From NCBI RefSeq assembly GCF_003351785.1, contig NZ_CP031230.1, forward strand, positions 2,327,001 to 2,391,000: a DNA stretch of 64,000 nucleotides. Reading direction: 5' to 3'. Positions within the stretch are counted from its first letter, which is position 1, and every line of letters starts with the position of its first letter. The stretch comes from Sporosarcina sp. PTS2304. Lineage in GTDB: Bacteria > Bacillota > Bacilli > Bacillales_A > Planococcaceae. The notes beneath the pieces were generated by a model. The model worked only from the letters and a program-made list of their open reading frames with translations. It did not search any database and was not told the origin of the DNA. Positions 1 through 8,573 of this stretch are shown one piece after another. The position numbers and the translations under genes were made by a program.

Positions 1-82
1 TAGGAAGAGTCTACCTCATTAATATCCGATCGATTCAAAATCATTTATACTTAAAGAATTAATACCAATTGGAGGCTATGCA

Positions 83-379
83 GTGAATTTTAAAAATATA
101 GATCAACAAGTTATCAAAAAATATAAAGAAGATGAAACTCTAATGATTCGTTTATTTGTCCAGTGGTGTAAAAACTACCGACTCGATCCAGAGACTCTGT
201 ATCAACGAGCGTATCCCGATCAAGTTGCAAATGCGGCTTTGAAAGCTGTTATAAAAGACGACGACGGATTCGAGGAACTCGTCATTGATGATGAGATGAT
301 GTTGGATGTGTTGCAGCTTTTTGGAAATATTGATTTGGCGTTTGTTTTAACAGAAGAGCTTGAAAAGAATCGTCCATAA
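83..379 (+). CDS. Hypothetical protein, 98 aa
   Basis: Small acidic soluble protein that I do not recognise. The start is GTG, chosen because GGAGG lies eight bases upstream. There is no signal peptide, membrane segment or cysteine motif. The middle (around residues 25-60) has the look of a small helical protein, with WCKNYRLDPETLYQRAY followed by an acidic stretch. It is the only plus-strand gene before the catabolic island and is separated from it by a degenerate repeat, so it probably belongs to the flanking chromosome. It looks like a real gene because of the clean ribosome binding site and normal composition; function unknown. Confidence 0.6.
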   Translation: MNFKNIDQQVIKKYKEDETLMIRLFVQWCKNYRLDPETLYQRAYPDQVANAALKAVIKDDDGFEELVIDDEMMLDVLQLFGNIDLAFVLTEELEKNRP

Positions 380-490
380 AGAAGCAGACTATGGAAATAT
401 CATATTTTACGACCAGCTTTTTTGATATAAAAAAAGAATATTACCAAGGCTGCTAATTAACTATAGAATGCACAATTCAATCATTCATTT

Positions 491-650
491 ATAAGCGAGT
501 TTGACTATCGATATTGGATAGAGTGACATCGACTTGGATCGTCTTGCGCTTTGGCACTTTTAGACGATACGCTTTCCAAAGAATGTCTTGCGGGTTACGC
601 CTGTCGTCCTCCCGAAGTCGATCGTTTTTGAAAGCCGAAAACGAAAATGT
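491..650 (+). repeat. Dispersed GC-rich repeat, copy 1 (degenerate)
   Basis: This stretch aligns along its length with the reverse complement of about 41335-41576. Shared blocks are GCGAGTTTNACTAT, GTCTTGCG, AGACGATACGCTTTCC, GTTACNCCTGTC and GTCGATCGT. A 63-codon minus-strand ORF through it is best explained as chance reading of the repeat. From memory, similar GC-rich intergenic repeats occur in many Bacillaceae genomes. Confidence 0.6.
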
Positions 651-680
651 AAATAATAGATTCCAGGCAAATCTCTTCAT

Positions 681-1841
681 TTATCCGTAACATTCTTTGT
701 TTTGAGCCCAATAATAAACCGCTAGACCGATAAGTATATAGAAAGAATAAAAAATGTATAAAGAACTGAAACTGATTACACCAACCAACACTCCTGCTAC
801 TAGTGATCCCCCACTAATTCCAATATCAAAAACTGACAAGAATGTCGCCAAAGCAACAGGTCTACGTGCAGGTTTAGATTTTTGCAATACAACCGTTTGG
901 AAACTCGGAAATAACGTCCCCCACCCACCGCCTATAAATGCTGCTGCCATAAAAAATAGCAAAGTATTCGTCGTTAACCCCAAGAGCAACATCCCTATCG
1001 CGAATGATACAATTGCTGGAAAGATGATGGCATTGGCTCCATGTTGATCGTACCAACGGCTGGTTAAAGGTCTTGTTAACAAAAGAACGACTACATAAAT
1101 CACAAAAAAATAGCTTGACTCCGCACCTAAGCCTTGCTCAACCGCAAAAACCGCCATAAAGGATAATACGGATGCATATGCCATCCCAAAAAAAGCACCT
1201 GTTATAGAAATAGGCAATGCGGACATTTCGAATAATGGCGATCTTTTCCGTCCTCCCGGGATCTCTTCAAGCTTCTCTGCCGGAAGACGCGTCAACACAC
1301 CAAACAAACAAGCAATTAACGAACAGCAAGCACTTGTCCAAAATAGAGTATATAAATTATATTCATCTAATACTGTAAGCCCCATAAAAGGACCAATGAC
1401 CATTCCTACATTAGTGGATAAAATAAAATACCCCATGCCTTCACCTTTTCGAGATTCTGGAACAATTTCCGCTACGATGGCTACTGTAATGGTAGTAGCC
1501 ATTCCAAAACCCAATCCGTGTATGAAACGGACTGTAAGCAATAGTGGTATCGAGTCGAAGAAACTGTAGAGGAAGGAAGCGATAGTAAATAGCCCTAAAG
1601 AAGAAAGAAGCATAAACCTTTTCCCGTACTTTTTAATCCACGGTCCCATAAACGGTCTTATTATGATAGCAGCACCGATATAAACGGTAGTAAACAAACC
1701 GGCTACGGCACTCGTCGAACTATAATGCGAAATCGCAACAGTCGGCAGAGTGACAAGCAATGCGAAATACGTTATGATAAAAAAGAAATTCGCTAATGAG
1801 ATACATATGAAGTTTTTAGACCATAAAGAGTGATCGCCCAC
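681..1841 (-). CDS. MFS transporter, 386 aa
   Basis: Major facilitator superfamily permease with about twelve hydrophobic segments. The cytoplasmic loop after the second helix has the family pattern (GPWIKKYGKRFML, residues about 65-77), and helix 4-5 carries a glycine-rich stretch with RFIHGLGFG. The likely role is proton-coupled uptake or efflux of a small organic molecule; the substrate cannot be read from sequence. The length is typical of 12-helix drug:H+ antiporter-like families. It is the last minus-strand gene of the catabolic island, separated from the TRAP operon by about 300 bp containing a MITE-like inverted repeat, so it is probably its own transcription unit. It could export a toxic aromatic or import a substrate. 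Confidence 0.85.
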   Translation of the reverse strand: MGDHSLWSKNFICISLANFFFIITYFALLVTLPTVAISHYSSTSAVAGLFTTVYIGAAIIIRPFMGPWIKKYGKRFMLLSSLGLFTIASFLYSFFDSIPLLLTVRFIHGLGFGMATTITVAIVAEIVPESRKGEGMGYFILSTNVGMVIGPFMGLTVLDEYNLYTLFWTSACCSLIACLFGVLTRLPAEKLEEIPGGRKRSPLFEMSALPISITGAFFGMAYASVLSFMAVFAVEQGLGAESSYFFVIYVVVLLLTRPLTSRWYDQHGANAIIFPAIVSFAIGMLLLGLTTNTLLFFMAAAFIGGGWGTLFPSFQTVVLQKSKPARRPVALATFLSVFDIGISGGSLVAGVLVGVISFSSLYIFYSFYILIGLAVYYWAQNKECYG

Positions 1842-1916
1842 TAAAGATACACCTCACTGACATATGATTTGTTACAAAATCCATTCCCTCTAGCTCAATC
1901 TGAAGCTGACTAAAAA

Positions 1917-2029
1917 TAGAAAACCATCGAAAATGCTACGCCTTCTGCCAGTATGCTCAAGCGCCCATAGCGATACTTCGAGAGCTTAAAAATCGTGCAC
2001 AGAAGTCGTCCATTTTTGACGGTTTTCTA
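1917..2029. repeat. MITE-like 19-bp inverted repeat element, 113 bp, in the 1842-2144 gap
   Basis: Outer arms TAGAAAACCATCGAAAATG (1917-1935) and CATTTTTGACGGTTTTCTA (2011-2029) are inverted repeats matching at 17 of 19 positions. The 75-bp interior has no ORF. It fills most of the gap between the MFS gene and the dctP gene. It could be a miniature transposable element remnant or an RNA hairpin; no target duplication was evident. Confidence 0.45.
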
Positions 2030-2144
2030 ACTGACTATTATTTACTTCAAGCGATAGATAAAAGTCGAGTCACTTTAAAACTTCCAAGGCTGTTCCAGAT
2101 TCTTCAGAGTACTTACACTCCATTCACGCCTAGCCGTAAAATGT

Positions 2145-3149
2145 TTACTCTTTTTTTGTAGTTAACGTTTTCAGCTCATCCACCAAGTCCGGTACTTCCT
2201 TGTCTAAAAACGCCCACTCAGAATCATAGGCTAAGTCCAAAAACTTTTCTTCTTCCGATTTTGGTAGTTTGAAAAGCTCAACTCCTATCTTTTCAAGTTC
2301 CGCAATTTCCTCTTTATCAAGTTCTGTATAATAATCTACCATCTCTTTTTCGTAGGCTGCCGTTGCCTTTAGGATTGCTTCTTGATCCTCAGCAGAAATT
2401 TCATTCCATTTATCGTCGTTCATGAGGATCGTACAGTTTTGCGTCCAAAATGGATGGTCTAAAATATATTTAGACGAATCAGTCCACCCATCTTTTCTAG
2501 GTCCATTAAAACCGCCATACACAAAACCTTTCACCACACCAGTTTGCAAAGAAGTATAAACTTCCGAAGGATCAATCATGGCAGAAGCGATTCCTAGATT
2601 TTCAAAAAAACGATTATAGTTCGGAGCTGAACGTACCGGAAGCTTTTTCAAGTCATCTACACTGTCAATCGGACTATTCAACCAGAGCCTAGGAGAACCG
2701 GTCAACCAACGCCCCAAGTACATAACATTCATCTTTTCATGTCTCTCTACCATTAAATCATAAAAACCATTTTCTCTTTCTTCCCACGGTGTCAATTGTG
2801 ACAAAGCGATACTGAGAGTTTCAGGAGCGAGCGATTGATATTGTCCGATATATGTAAAATTGACATCTATTACACCTGAATTCATCGCTTCAAATTGCTC
2901 GCCAATCGGAATGACATCAGCCCCTCCACGCCAATTCACTTTCACTCGCCCTTCCGTTGCTTCCTCTACAGACTCTATCCAATCATGAAGAGTAGCTGTC
3001 AACGGATGGTCTTTCGGCAAAAAACTAACGGCATTTAATGTCATTGTTTTCGACTTTCCTTTTTCACTAGCCCCACCACTTCCGCACGCTGACAATAATA
3101 CTACTAAAAGCATTAGTATAATTAGTCGATACATTTTTATCTTTCTCAT
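2145..3149 (-). CDS. TRAP transporter substrate-binding lipoprotein (DctP type), 334 aa
   Basis: Extracytoplasmic solute receptor of a tripartite ATP-independent periplasmic (TRAP) transporter. A lipoprotein signal is clear: MRKIKM, a hydrophobic run, then the lipobox LLSACG with Cys about residue 22, so the receptor is tethered to the outside of the membrane. The body has the DctP pattern, including PVRSAPNYNRFFENLGIA (the region around the ligand-binding arginine) and TSLQTGVVKGFVYGG. The ATG start has AGGAGGAG upstream. It is the last gene of a dctQ-dctM-dctP operon. TRAP receptors typically bind organic acids; in this island an aromatic or acyl carboxylate is plausible, but this is inference. 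Confidence 0.9.
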   Translation of the reverse strand: MRKIKMYRLIILMLLVVLLSACGSGGASEKGKSKTMTLNAVSFLPKDHPLTATLHDWIESVEEATEGRVKVNWRGGADVIPIGEQFEAMNSGVIDVNFTYIGQYQSLAPETLSIALSQLTPWEERENGFYDLMVERHEKMNVMYLGRWLTGSPRLWLNSPIDSVDDLKKLPVRSAPNYNRFFENLGIASAMIDPSEVYTSLQTGVVKGFVYGGFNGPRKDGWTDSSKYILDHPFWTQNCTILMNDDKWNEISAEDQEAILKATAAYEKEMVDYYTELDKEEIAELEKIGVELFKLPKSEEEKFLDLAYDSEWAFLDKEVPDLVDELKTLTTKKE

Positions 3150-3184
3150 TGTTTCTCCTCCTGCTGTTTATAAAGTTTTTCGCT

Positions 3185-4501
3185 TTACTTTACAAAGCTT
3201 GGTAACCATAGAGTAAGTGACGGGAAAATAATCATTAATACCATAACCGCCAAATTCAATAGTATAAAGGGAACAACGCCTTTATAAATTTCCTTCATCG
3301 ATATAGAGTCTTTCGGTATTACTGCTTTCATCGCAAAAAGATCCATGCCAAAAGGTGGGGTGATCGTAGCTACTTGCATATTCAGAAGCATAATTGCACC
3401 AAACCATAATGGATCGAAACCCATTGCATTTGCGATCGGCATCAGTATTGGTAGCGTCATCATCATAATTGATAAAGGCTCCATAAAACAGCCAAGTAAC
3501 AACAATACAATCTGAATAAGTATCAAAATAACAATTGGCTGATACTGCAAGTTCCCTACTAATTGTACGAGACCTTGTGTGACGCCTGTAAAACTTAAAA
3601 TTTGACCGAATGTAGTTGAACCAATAATAATCATAAAAATCATAACACTAGATCTTAACGTACCAGAAAGTGAATCCCAAAACTTCGACCAAGTTAGACC
3701 ACCGTAAAAATAAGAAAGTACTACCGTTCCCAACGCTCCTAAAACAGCACTTTGAGTTGGTGTAGCAATTCCAAGGATGATCACTCCTAATAATAAGAAC
3801 ACGATCAACCCAAGTGGCAAAATATACTTTACTGTGCCTAATAACTTCTCAGTTAACGACACTTTTTCGACGGTATACGCTGGAGCTAACTCAGGCTGCA
3901 AATAGCATCTAATAATAATGTACAGAACAAATATTACAGCTAACAATAATCCCGGAATAACAATAGCAAATAAAAAATGTCCTACTGGGATCGAAGCAAG
4001 AGAAGCAAGTAATATACCTAATGCAGTTGGTGGTATCATAGTAGCAAGACCAGCACTCCCTAAGATTGGTCCAACAGTCATCGCAGGGCTATACCCTTTT
4101 TTCTGCATATCCGGCACTAATAACGAGCCGAGTAAAGCAGTACTTGCAACACTCGAGCCACTTAAAACTGAAAACAATGTCCCACTTCCAACAGCTACGA
4201 TACTTAACCTACCCGGAAGGTTTCCGAACCACTTTCCTACCGCATCAAATACTTTAAAACCTAACCCTGTCCGAAACATAATTTCTCCCATTAAGATGAA
4301 CATCGGTATAGGCAATAAAGAGAATTTGGAAATAGATGAAAATATATTTAAAATAAGTTGATTCAGTCCCGCTTCACCGTTCCATAATAGTATGACACCT
4401 ACAATATTTATCGTTAAAAAGGAGAATGCGATCGGTAAACCAATCATGAATAAAAAAAACATACTTCCAAATACGAGCGCTAAAACACTCCACCACTCCA
4501 T
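3185..4501 (-). CDS. TRAP transporter large permease (DctM type), 438 aa
   Basis: Large membrane subunit of TRAP transporter 1, which carries the ion-coupled transport path. It has about a dozen hydrophobic helices over its whole length. Family signatures include GSSVASTALLGSLLVPDM and MIPPTALGILLASLA in the first half and TPPFGMDLFAMK near the end. The start at 4501 (MEWWSV) is preferred over an upstream in-frame codon at 4525 because AGGAGGT lies six bases before it. It begins only a few bases after the dctQ stop, so the two are almost certainly co-translated. The partners are the small permease upstream and the DctP lipoprotein downstream. Confidence 0.9.
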   Translation of the reverse strand: MEWWSVLALVFGSMFFLFMIGLPIAFSFLTINIVGVILLWNGEAGLNQLILNIFSSISKFSLLPIPMFILMGEIMFRTGLGFKVFDAVGKWFGNLPGRLSIVAVGSGTLFSVLSGSSVASTALLGSLLVPDMQKKGYSPAMTVGPILGSAGLATMIPPTALGILLASLASIPVGHFLFAIVIPGLLLAVIFVLYIIIRCYLQPELAPAYTVEKVSLTEKLLGTVKYILPLGLIVFLLLGVIILGIATPTQSAVLGALGTVVLSYFYGGLTWSKFWDSLSGTLRSSVMIFMIIIGSTTFGQILSFTGVTQGLVQLVGNLQYQPIVILILIQIVLLLLGCFMEPLSIMMMTLPILMPIANAMGFDPLWFGAIMLLNMQVATITPPFGMDLFAMKAVIPKDSISMKEIYKGVVPFILLNLAVMVLMIIFPSLTLWLPSFVK

Positions 4502-4505
4502 ATAA

Positions 4506-5024
4506 TTACCTCCTATCTTCCTCACTCGTTAATCTAAGCTTATTAATCGAAGATAAAAGGTTTCGAAGAAATTGAATAAAAACGAAGAAAAATCCAATCG
4601 GGATAATGATTATAAGCAAAGAGCGCGGAATTTCCAAAATGGTTTCAGTTTTTATTCCTCTAGTGTGTAAGCTCCAAACCGCCATAAATCCATAAAATGT
4701 AATGACTATCGAAATGATAACTCCTATACAAGAATTTACTATCTCCATTCGCGTTCTATTTTTTTCGCTCAGTCTATTCAATAAAAGGTCTAGCTTAATA
4801 TGTCCATCTTCCCGTAATAACCAGGCGACACCGAAAAATGTTAAGAAAACTAATAGATATTCCGAAACTTCCAATGTCCAAGAAAATTGATAGCTAAAAA
4901 ACTTTAATGAAACAATATCCACAATGATTAATAAACTAATTATGACGATAACAATTCTTCCTAAAATAGCCATGAAATTTATAATGGAATCTAATAACAG
5001 ATTTAATTTGACCAGCGCCCTCAC
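4506..5024 (-). CDS. TRAP transporter small permease (DctQ type), 172 aa
   Basis: Small membrane subunit of TRAP transporter 1 with four predicted transmembrane helices, about residues 12-38, 50-68, 93-115 and 135-158. The motif WTLEVSEYLLVFLTFFGVAWLLREDGHIKLD is typical of DctQ: a glutamate-containing helix, then an amphipathic GHI(K/R)(L/V)D segment. The start is uncertain. The GTG at 5024 lacks a well-spaced Shine-Dalgarno, and a downstream near-start codon behind AAGGTGAGG is an alternative. It is first in the operon dctQ-dctM-dctP. About 80 bp separate it from the amidase gene upstream, so it may share the amidase transcript. Confidence 0.88.
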   Translation of the reverse strand: MRALVKLNLLLDSIINFMAILGRIVIVIISLLIIVDIVSLKFFSYQFSWTLEVSEYLLVFLTFFGVAWLLREDGHIKLDLLLNRLSEKNRTRMEIVNSCIGVIISIVITFYGFMAVWSLHTRGIKTETILEIPRSLLIIIIPIGFFFVFIQFLRNLLSSINKLRLTSEEDRR

Positions 5025-5106
5025 CTTCTTTCTCGCTTCCTAATTAAATGAAGAAAAGGTAAGCTCCTACTCTTCGTAGATTCTTACCTTTTTAAATTTC
5101 CCACTA

Positions 5107-6528
5107 CTATAATGAATTCACTTCCAGATAGTTAGTATTCGTTTTCAGCGCGTCTACCCATCGTTCAGACTTTTCGTAACAATCGCCTATTTGAAGTATT
5201 CGTTGATCAGTAAACGGTTTGCCGATCAACTGAAGTCCGACAGGGAGTCGCCCTTCCGTAAAACCGCAGGCAACAGAAAGCGCCGGAAATCCTAAAATGT
5301 TAGCAAGTGGAGTCTTGCCAAGCGTAAACATATTACTAATGGCTTGTTCAGGAACCATCGACCCTATTTCAAATGGCGATTGAACATTCGTTGGTCCAAC
5401 GAGTGCATCGATTCCTTCCATTTGCTTCATAGTACTTTCTATGAACTGTTTTCTAATACGCTGAGCTTGTAAATAGGAAGAAGCTGAAATATCACGGCCA
5501 AATTGGAAGCGGAATTTTAAGTCATCTCCATATAACTCGGCATGGTTTTTTAATAACGGATTATGGAAAGAAACAACTTCTGATTGAGCAATGGTTTTTA
5601 ATCCATCTAGCGCTTCATTGATTCTAGGTAAGTCAATCGGAACTATTTTAGCTCCAAGCAATCTTAATTGATCAAAAGCATTTTCGATCACACATTTTAC
5701 GTCTAAGTCAATTCCGGAATACATATAAGGCTCATAAAAACCTAATGTAACACCTTTTAAATTTTTCAAAGAGTCTTGAAAGTAGACTGAATGATCCTTT
5801 TTTACTGAAGAATGATCTTTAGAGTCATAACCTTTCATAGCGTCTAGCATAATTGCAGCATCTTTTACAGTTCTCGTCATTGGTCCTACATGATCTAATG
5901 ACCAACTGAATGAAAATCCACCATGTCTACTGACGAGTCCATACGTCGGTTTAAATCCTACTGTTCCACACATCGCGGCCGGCAGACGAACGGAACCAGC
6001 TGTATCTGTTCCAACCGAACCAAAAGACATTCCTGTCGCAGTGGCAATTGCCGATCCTCCACTAGAACCACCTGGTATTTTCGAGAGATTCCACGGATTC
6101 CTCGCACTTCCATAGTGGGGATTTTCCGTTGTTGCTCCCATAGCAAATTCATGAAGGTTTGCCTTACCTATAATAATTGCACCTGCTTCCTTCATTCTTT
6201 GTACAGAAGTAGCATCTTCATCTGGTATCCACTCGTTAAAAATTTTGGATCCACCCGTTGTAAGCACTCCTTTTGTTTGCAAAAGGTCTTTGATTGAAAT
6301 AGGAATACCATGTAACGGACCGCGTATAACACCGCTTTGTGCTTCATCTTCTAATACTTGGGCTTGTTGCATAGCTTCCTTTTCCATTACTGTTATAAAT
6401 GCTTTTAATACTGGATTGTATTTACTTATTTGTTCAATAGATAACTTTGTTAATTCAACAGGAGATACTTTCTTCTCACGAACTAACGAACTTACCTTTT
6501 CAATACTTTCAAATAGAAGATTATTCAT
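5107..6528 (-). CDS. Amidase-signature family hydrolase, 473 aa
   Basis: Amidase-signature enzyme that hydrolyses a carboxamide to acid plus ammonia. The Lys / cis-Ser / Ser catalytic triad is visible in IPISIKDLL (Lys), PGGSSGGSA (cis-Ser) and GTDTAGSVRLP (Ser nucleophile). The length fits the GatA/AtzE/indoleacetamide-hydrolase superfamily. The start at 6528 (MNNLLFES) has GAGGAGG just upstream and overlaps the stop of a 38-codon ORF. Sitting between two TRAP operons beside an indole-type oxidation module, it could be an IacH-like amidase or an aryl-acetamide hydrolase releasing an acid for the pathway. GatA is unlikely because gatB and gatC are absent. The exact substrate is unknown. Confidence 0.85.
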   Translation of the reverse strand: MNNLLFESIEKVSSLVREKKVSPVELTKLSIEQISKYNPVLKAFITVMEKEAMQQAQVLEDEAQSGVIRGPLHGIPISIKDLLQTKGVLTTGGSKIFNEWIPDEDATSVQRMKEAGAIIIGKANLHEFAMGATTENPHYGSARNPWNLSKIPGGSSGGSAIATATGMSFGSVGTDTAGSVRLPAAMCGTVGFKPTYGLVSRHGGFSFSWSLDHVGPMTRTVKDAAIMLDAMKGYDSKDHSSVKKDHSVYFQDSLKNLKGVTLGFYEPYMYSGIDLDVKCVIENAFDQLRLLGAKIVPIDLPRINEALDGLKTIAQSEVVSFHNPLLKNHAELYGDDLKFRFQFGRDISASSYLQAQRIRKQFIESTMKQMEGIDALVGPTNVQSPFEIGSMVPEQAISNMFTLGKTPLANILGFPALSVACGFTEGRLPVGLQLIGKPFTDQRILQIGDCYEKSERWVDALKTNTNYLEVNSL

Positions 6529-6637
6529 TAGAATCCTCCTCGAAATTTTCAAGCGAAAAAGTAAATGCAGGTTCACTGAATAATAGTTCTGATCCTTCTA
6601 TTCCAACAACATGTAGTAAGTAATCGGTTAGATTCAT
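6521..6637 (-). CDS. Small ORF of 38 codons overlapping the amidase start
   Basis: The ORF has an ATG at 6637, AAAGGAGA six to seven bases upstream and a TAA inside the amidase start region (ATGAATAA overlap). It begins MNLTDYLLHVVGIEG and ends in an acidic tail (LENFEEDSNE). The good ribosome binding site and stop/start overlap suggest it is translated and couples to amidase translation. Small partner proteins (GatC, AtzG) accompany some amidase-signature enzymes, but this one is shorter and I cannot show homology. It could also be only a leader peptide. Confidence 0.5.
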   Translation of the reverse strand: MNLTDYLLHVVGIEGSELLFSEPAFTFSLENFEEDSNE

Positions 6638-6689
6638 TTGAAAAATCTCCTTTCAACTAGATAGTGACTACAACGCAAAGCTCTTTTTG

Positions 6690-7979
6690 TTACACCAGAA
6701 ATAATATAATTTGCGGGAACATGATGAGCAACGCTATAAATGCTACATATGCAACTAGAAAATAAGATGCTCCTTTAAACACAGTAGTTATAGGAGTATC
6801 TTTGGTCAATCCTTGGACAACGAAGACATTCACCCCAACTGGTGGTGTAATGGCACCCATGCTTGTTACAACACATAGAAGGACAGCGAACCAAACAGGA
6901 TCATAACCAAGAGCTATAATTGTCGGATAGAAAATTGGAATCGAAATGATCAAGAATCCTAATGCATCCATAATCGATCCACCGATCACATACACAATAA
7001 GTATGGCGATTAATACGAACACTGAAGGCACTGGAAGGTTTGTTACCCATTCAGCTACAGCATACGGAAGTCTCGTAACCGTTAAGAAACGCCCAAACAC
7101 TAACGCGCCTACTACAAGCATTAATACCATGGACGATGAACGAAGAGTACCAGCCATCGCAGCCTGGAAATTTTTTCTATTAATCTTCTTCATTACTAAA
7201 GAAATAATAAGTGCACCAAATGCACCAAACGCGCCTGATTCAGTCGGTGTAAAGAAACCGAAAAACAGTCCTCCAATTACAAAAATAAATAGAACCATGA
7301 CAGGGATAACCCCGACTAATGATAAAAGCCTTTCTTTCATAGTAGACTTTTCCCCTGCTGGGCCAAGTTCCGGAGATTTTGCACATAACGAAATAACCGT
7401 TATGACGAGAAGCGCAGTCAAGAAAATACCTGGTATGATACTCGCCACAAATAACGATCTAACGGACACTTCCATTTGTAATGCCAAAACGATTAATACA
7501 GTACTTGGTGGAATAATAATACCAAGTGTACCGCCAGTTGCGATGCTCCCCGTACTTAAAGCTTTATCGTATTTGTATTTATCCAATTCCGGTAAAGCCA
7601 TTGTACCCATCGTTGCAGCTGTCGCTGAATTGGATCCACAAATTGAAGCAAATCCTGCACTTGCCAAAATCGTCGTACTAGCCATTCCTCCACGAAAATG
7701 ACCAACCCATTTATATGCAGACTCGAACATCTTTTCCGTTATTCCTGTTCTGAAGACTATTTCTCCCATTAAAATATAAAGAGGAATAACACTTAAAGAA
7801 TAGCTGGAGAATTGATTCCATAAATCAGCACTTAGCACATTAAACGCCGCTTTTGAAGAAACGGCGACAATGAGACCGATAAAGCCAACGATAAACATGG
7901 AAAAACTAATAGGCATCCTTAGGAACATAAATAAAAACAATGATAAAATTCCAAGTACCGCTATTATATTCATGTCCAT
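6690..7979 (-). CDS. TRAP transporter large permease (DctM type), second system, 429 aa
   Basis: Large permease of TRAP transporter 2, hydrophobic throughout. Family signatures include CGSNSATAATMGTMALPEL, TLGIIIPPSTVLIVLAL and SMGAITPPVGVNVFVVQGL. The ATG start has GGAGG upstream and lies one base after the dctQ stop, indicating tight co-translation. The gene order dctP-dctQ-dctM differs from the first system (dctQ-dctM-dctP). The two therefore look like independently acquired transporters rather than a recent tandem duplication. It probably imports a carboxylate used by the neighbouring oxidation module. Confidence 0.9.
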   Translation of the reverse strand: MDMNIIAVLGILSLFLFMFLRMPISFSMFIVGFIGLIVAVSSKAAFNVLSADLWNQFSSYSLSVIPLYILMGEIVFRTGITEKMFESAYKWVGHFRGGMASTTILASAGFASICGSNSATAATMGTMALPELDKYKYDKALSTGSIATGGTLGIIIPPSTVLIVLALQMEVSVRSLFVASIIPGIFLTALLVITVISLCAKSPELGPAGEKSTMKERLLSLVGVIPVMVLFIFVIGGLFFGFFTPTESGAFGAFGALIISLVMKKINRKNFQAAMAGTLRSSSMVLMLVVGALVFGRFLTVTRLPYAVAEWVTNLPVPSVFVLIAILIVYVIGGSIMDALGFLIISIPIFYPTIIALGYDPVWFAVLLCVVTSMGAITPPVGVNVFVVQGLTKDTPITTVFKGASYFLVAYVAFIALLIMFPQIILFLV

Positions 7980-7980
7980 T

Positions 7981-8544
7981 TTAGGATGCCTCCTTCCAAA
8001 TCATTACTATTTCCTTCAAGATCGCTAAAACTAATCCAATAAAACCGATAGAACTCAGAATAACAAGAGGATAAAATGAAAATTGGATTGTTTGAGAAAC
8101 AATCCCATCACTTTGCAATTTCAGACCAAATAAAAATAATTGCCAAGCAGCCAAAGAGAAAAAAACTGCACTCAACACGTTCATACATGTATGAATGGTC
8201 TTTTGCGCTAAGCGTGGGAACTTTTCTAATACCATATCTATATAGACATGACCTTTATTCAGTTGAGTATAACCTAGGGCAAAAATACCTGTGATTGCCC
8301 CAAGCCAACTTACAATTTCAACCGTTCCTGAAATCGGATCCGAGAAAATTCGCTTAATAGAATTAAACACAATCAATAACATCATTAGTAGCAGAGCAGT
8401 GCCCGCAATAATAGCCAGAAATTGATTTAAGTAGTCTGTAAACTTAAAGAATACATTAGATGAAGAGGTGGGTGTTTCTTCATAATCATGTTCGATGAGG
8501 GAAGCGCTTTCAATATTGAATTCAACTAGTTGATCGTTTCTCAT
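7981..8544 (-). CDS. TRAP transporter small permease (DctQ type), second system, 187 aa
   Basis: Small TRAP membrane subunit with four hydrophobic helices after a roughly 30-residue polar N-terminal extension. The motif SGTVEIVSWLGAITGIFALGYTQLNKGHVYIDMV has the DctQ features: a Glu-containing helix followed by GHV(Y)ID. ATG start; a short spacer separates it from dctP upstream and one base separates it from dctM downstream. It is required as a partner of DctM; its role is structural and coupling rather than specificity. Confidence 0.88.
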   Translation of the reverse strand: MRNDQLVEFNIESASLIEHDYEETPTSSSNVFFKFTDYLNQFLAIIAGTALLLMMLLIVFNSIKRIFSDPISGTVEIVSWLGAITGIFALGYTQLNKGHVYIDMVLEKFPRLAQKTIHTCMNVLSAVFFSLAAWQLFLFGLKLQSDGIVSQTIQFSFYPLVILSSIGFIGLVLAILKEIVMIWKEAS

Positions 8545-8573
8545 TTCTGAACCTCCAAATCTAAAGGATTCAC

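Noticed and set aside
489-680. 63-codon minus-strand ORF as a gene
   Set aside because: It runs through a degenerate dispersed repeat also present at 41.4 kb, and it lacks a good ribosome binding site.
5107-6528. GatA subunit of the tRNA amidotransferase
   Set aside because: No gatB or gatC beside it, and the location is in a catabolic island; a stand-alone amidase is more likely.
6946-7701. 251-codon plus-strand ORF
   Set aside because: Antisense shadow of the TRAP large permease; no ribosome binding site or domain, and the permease on the other strand is convincing.
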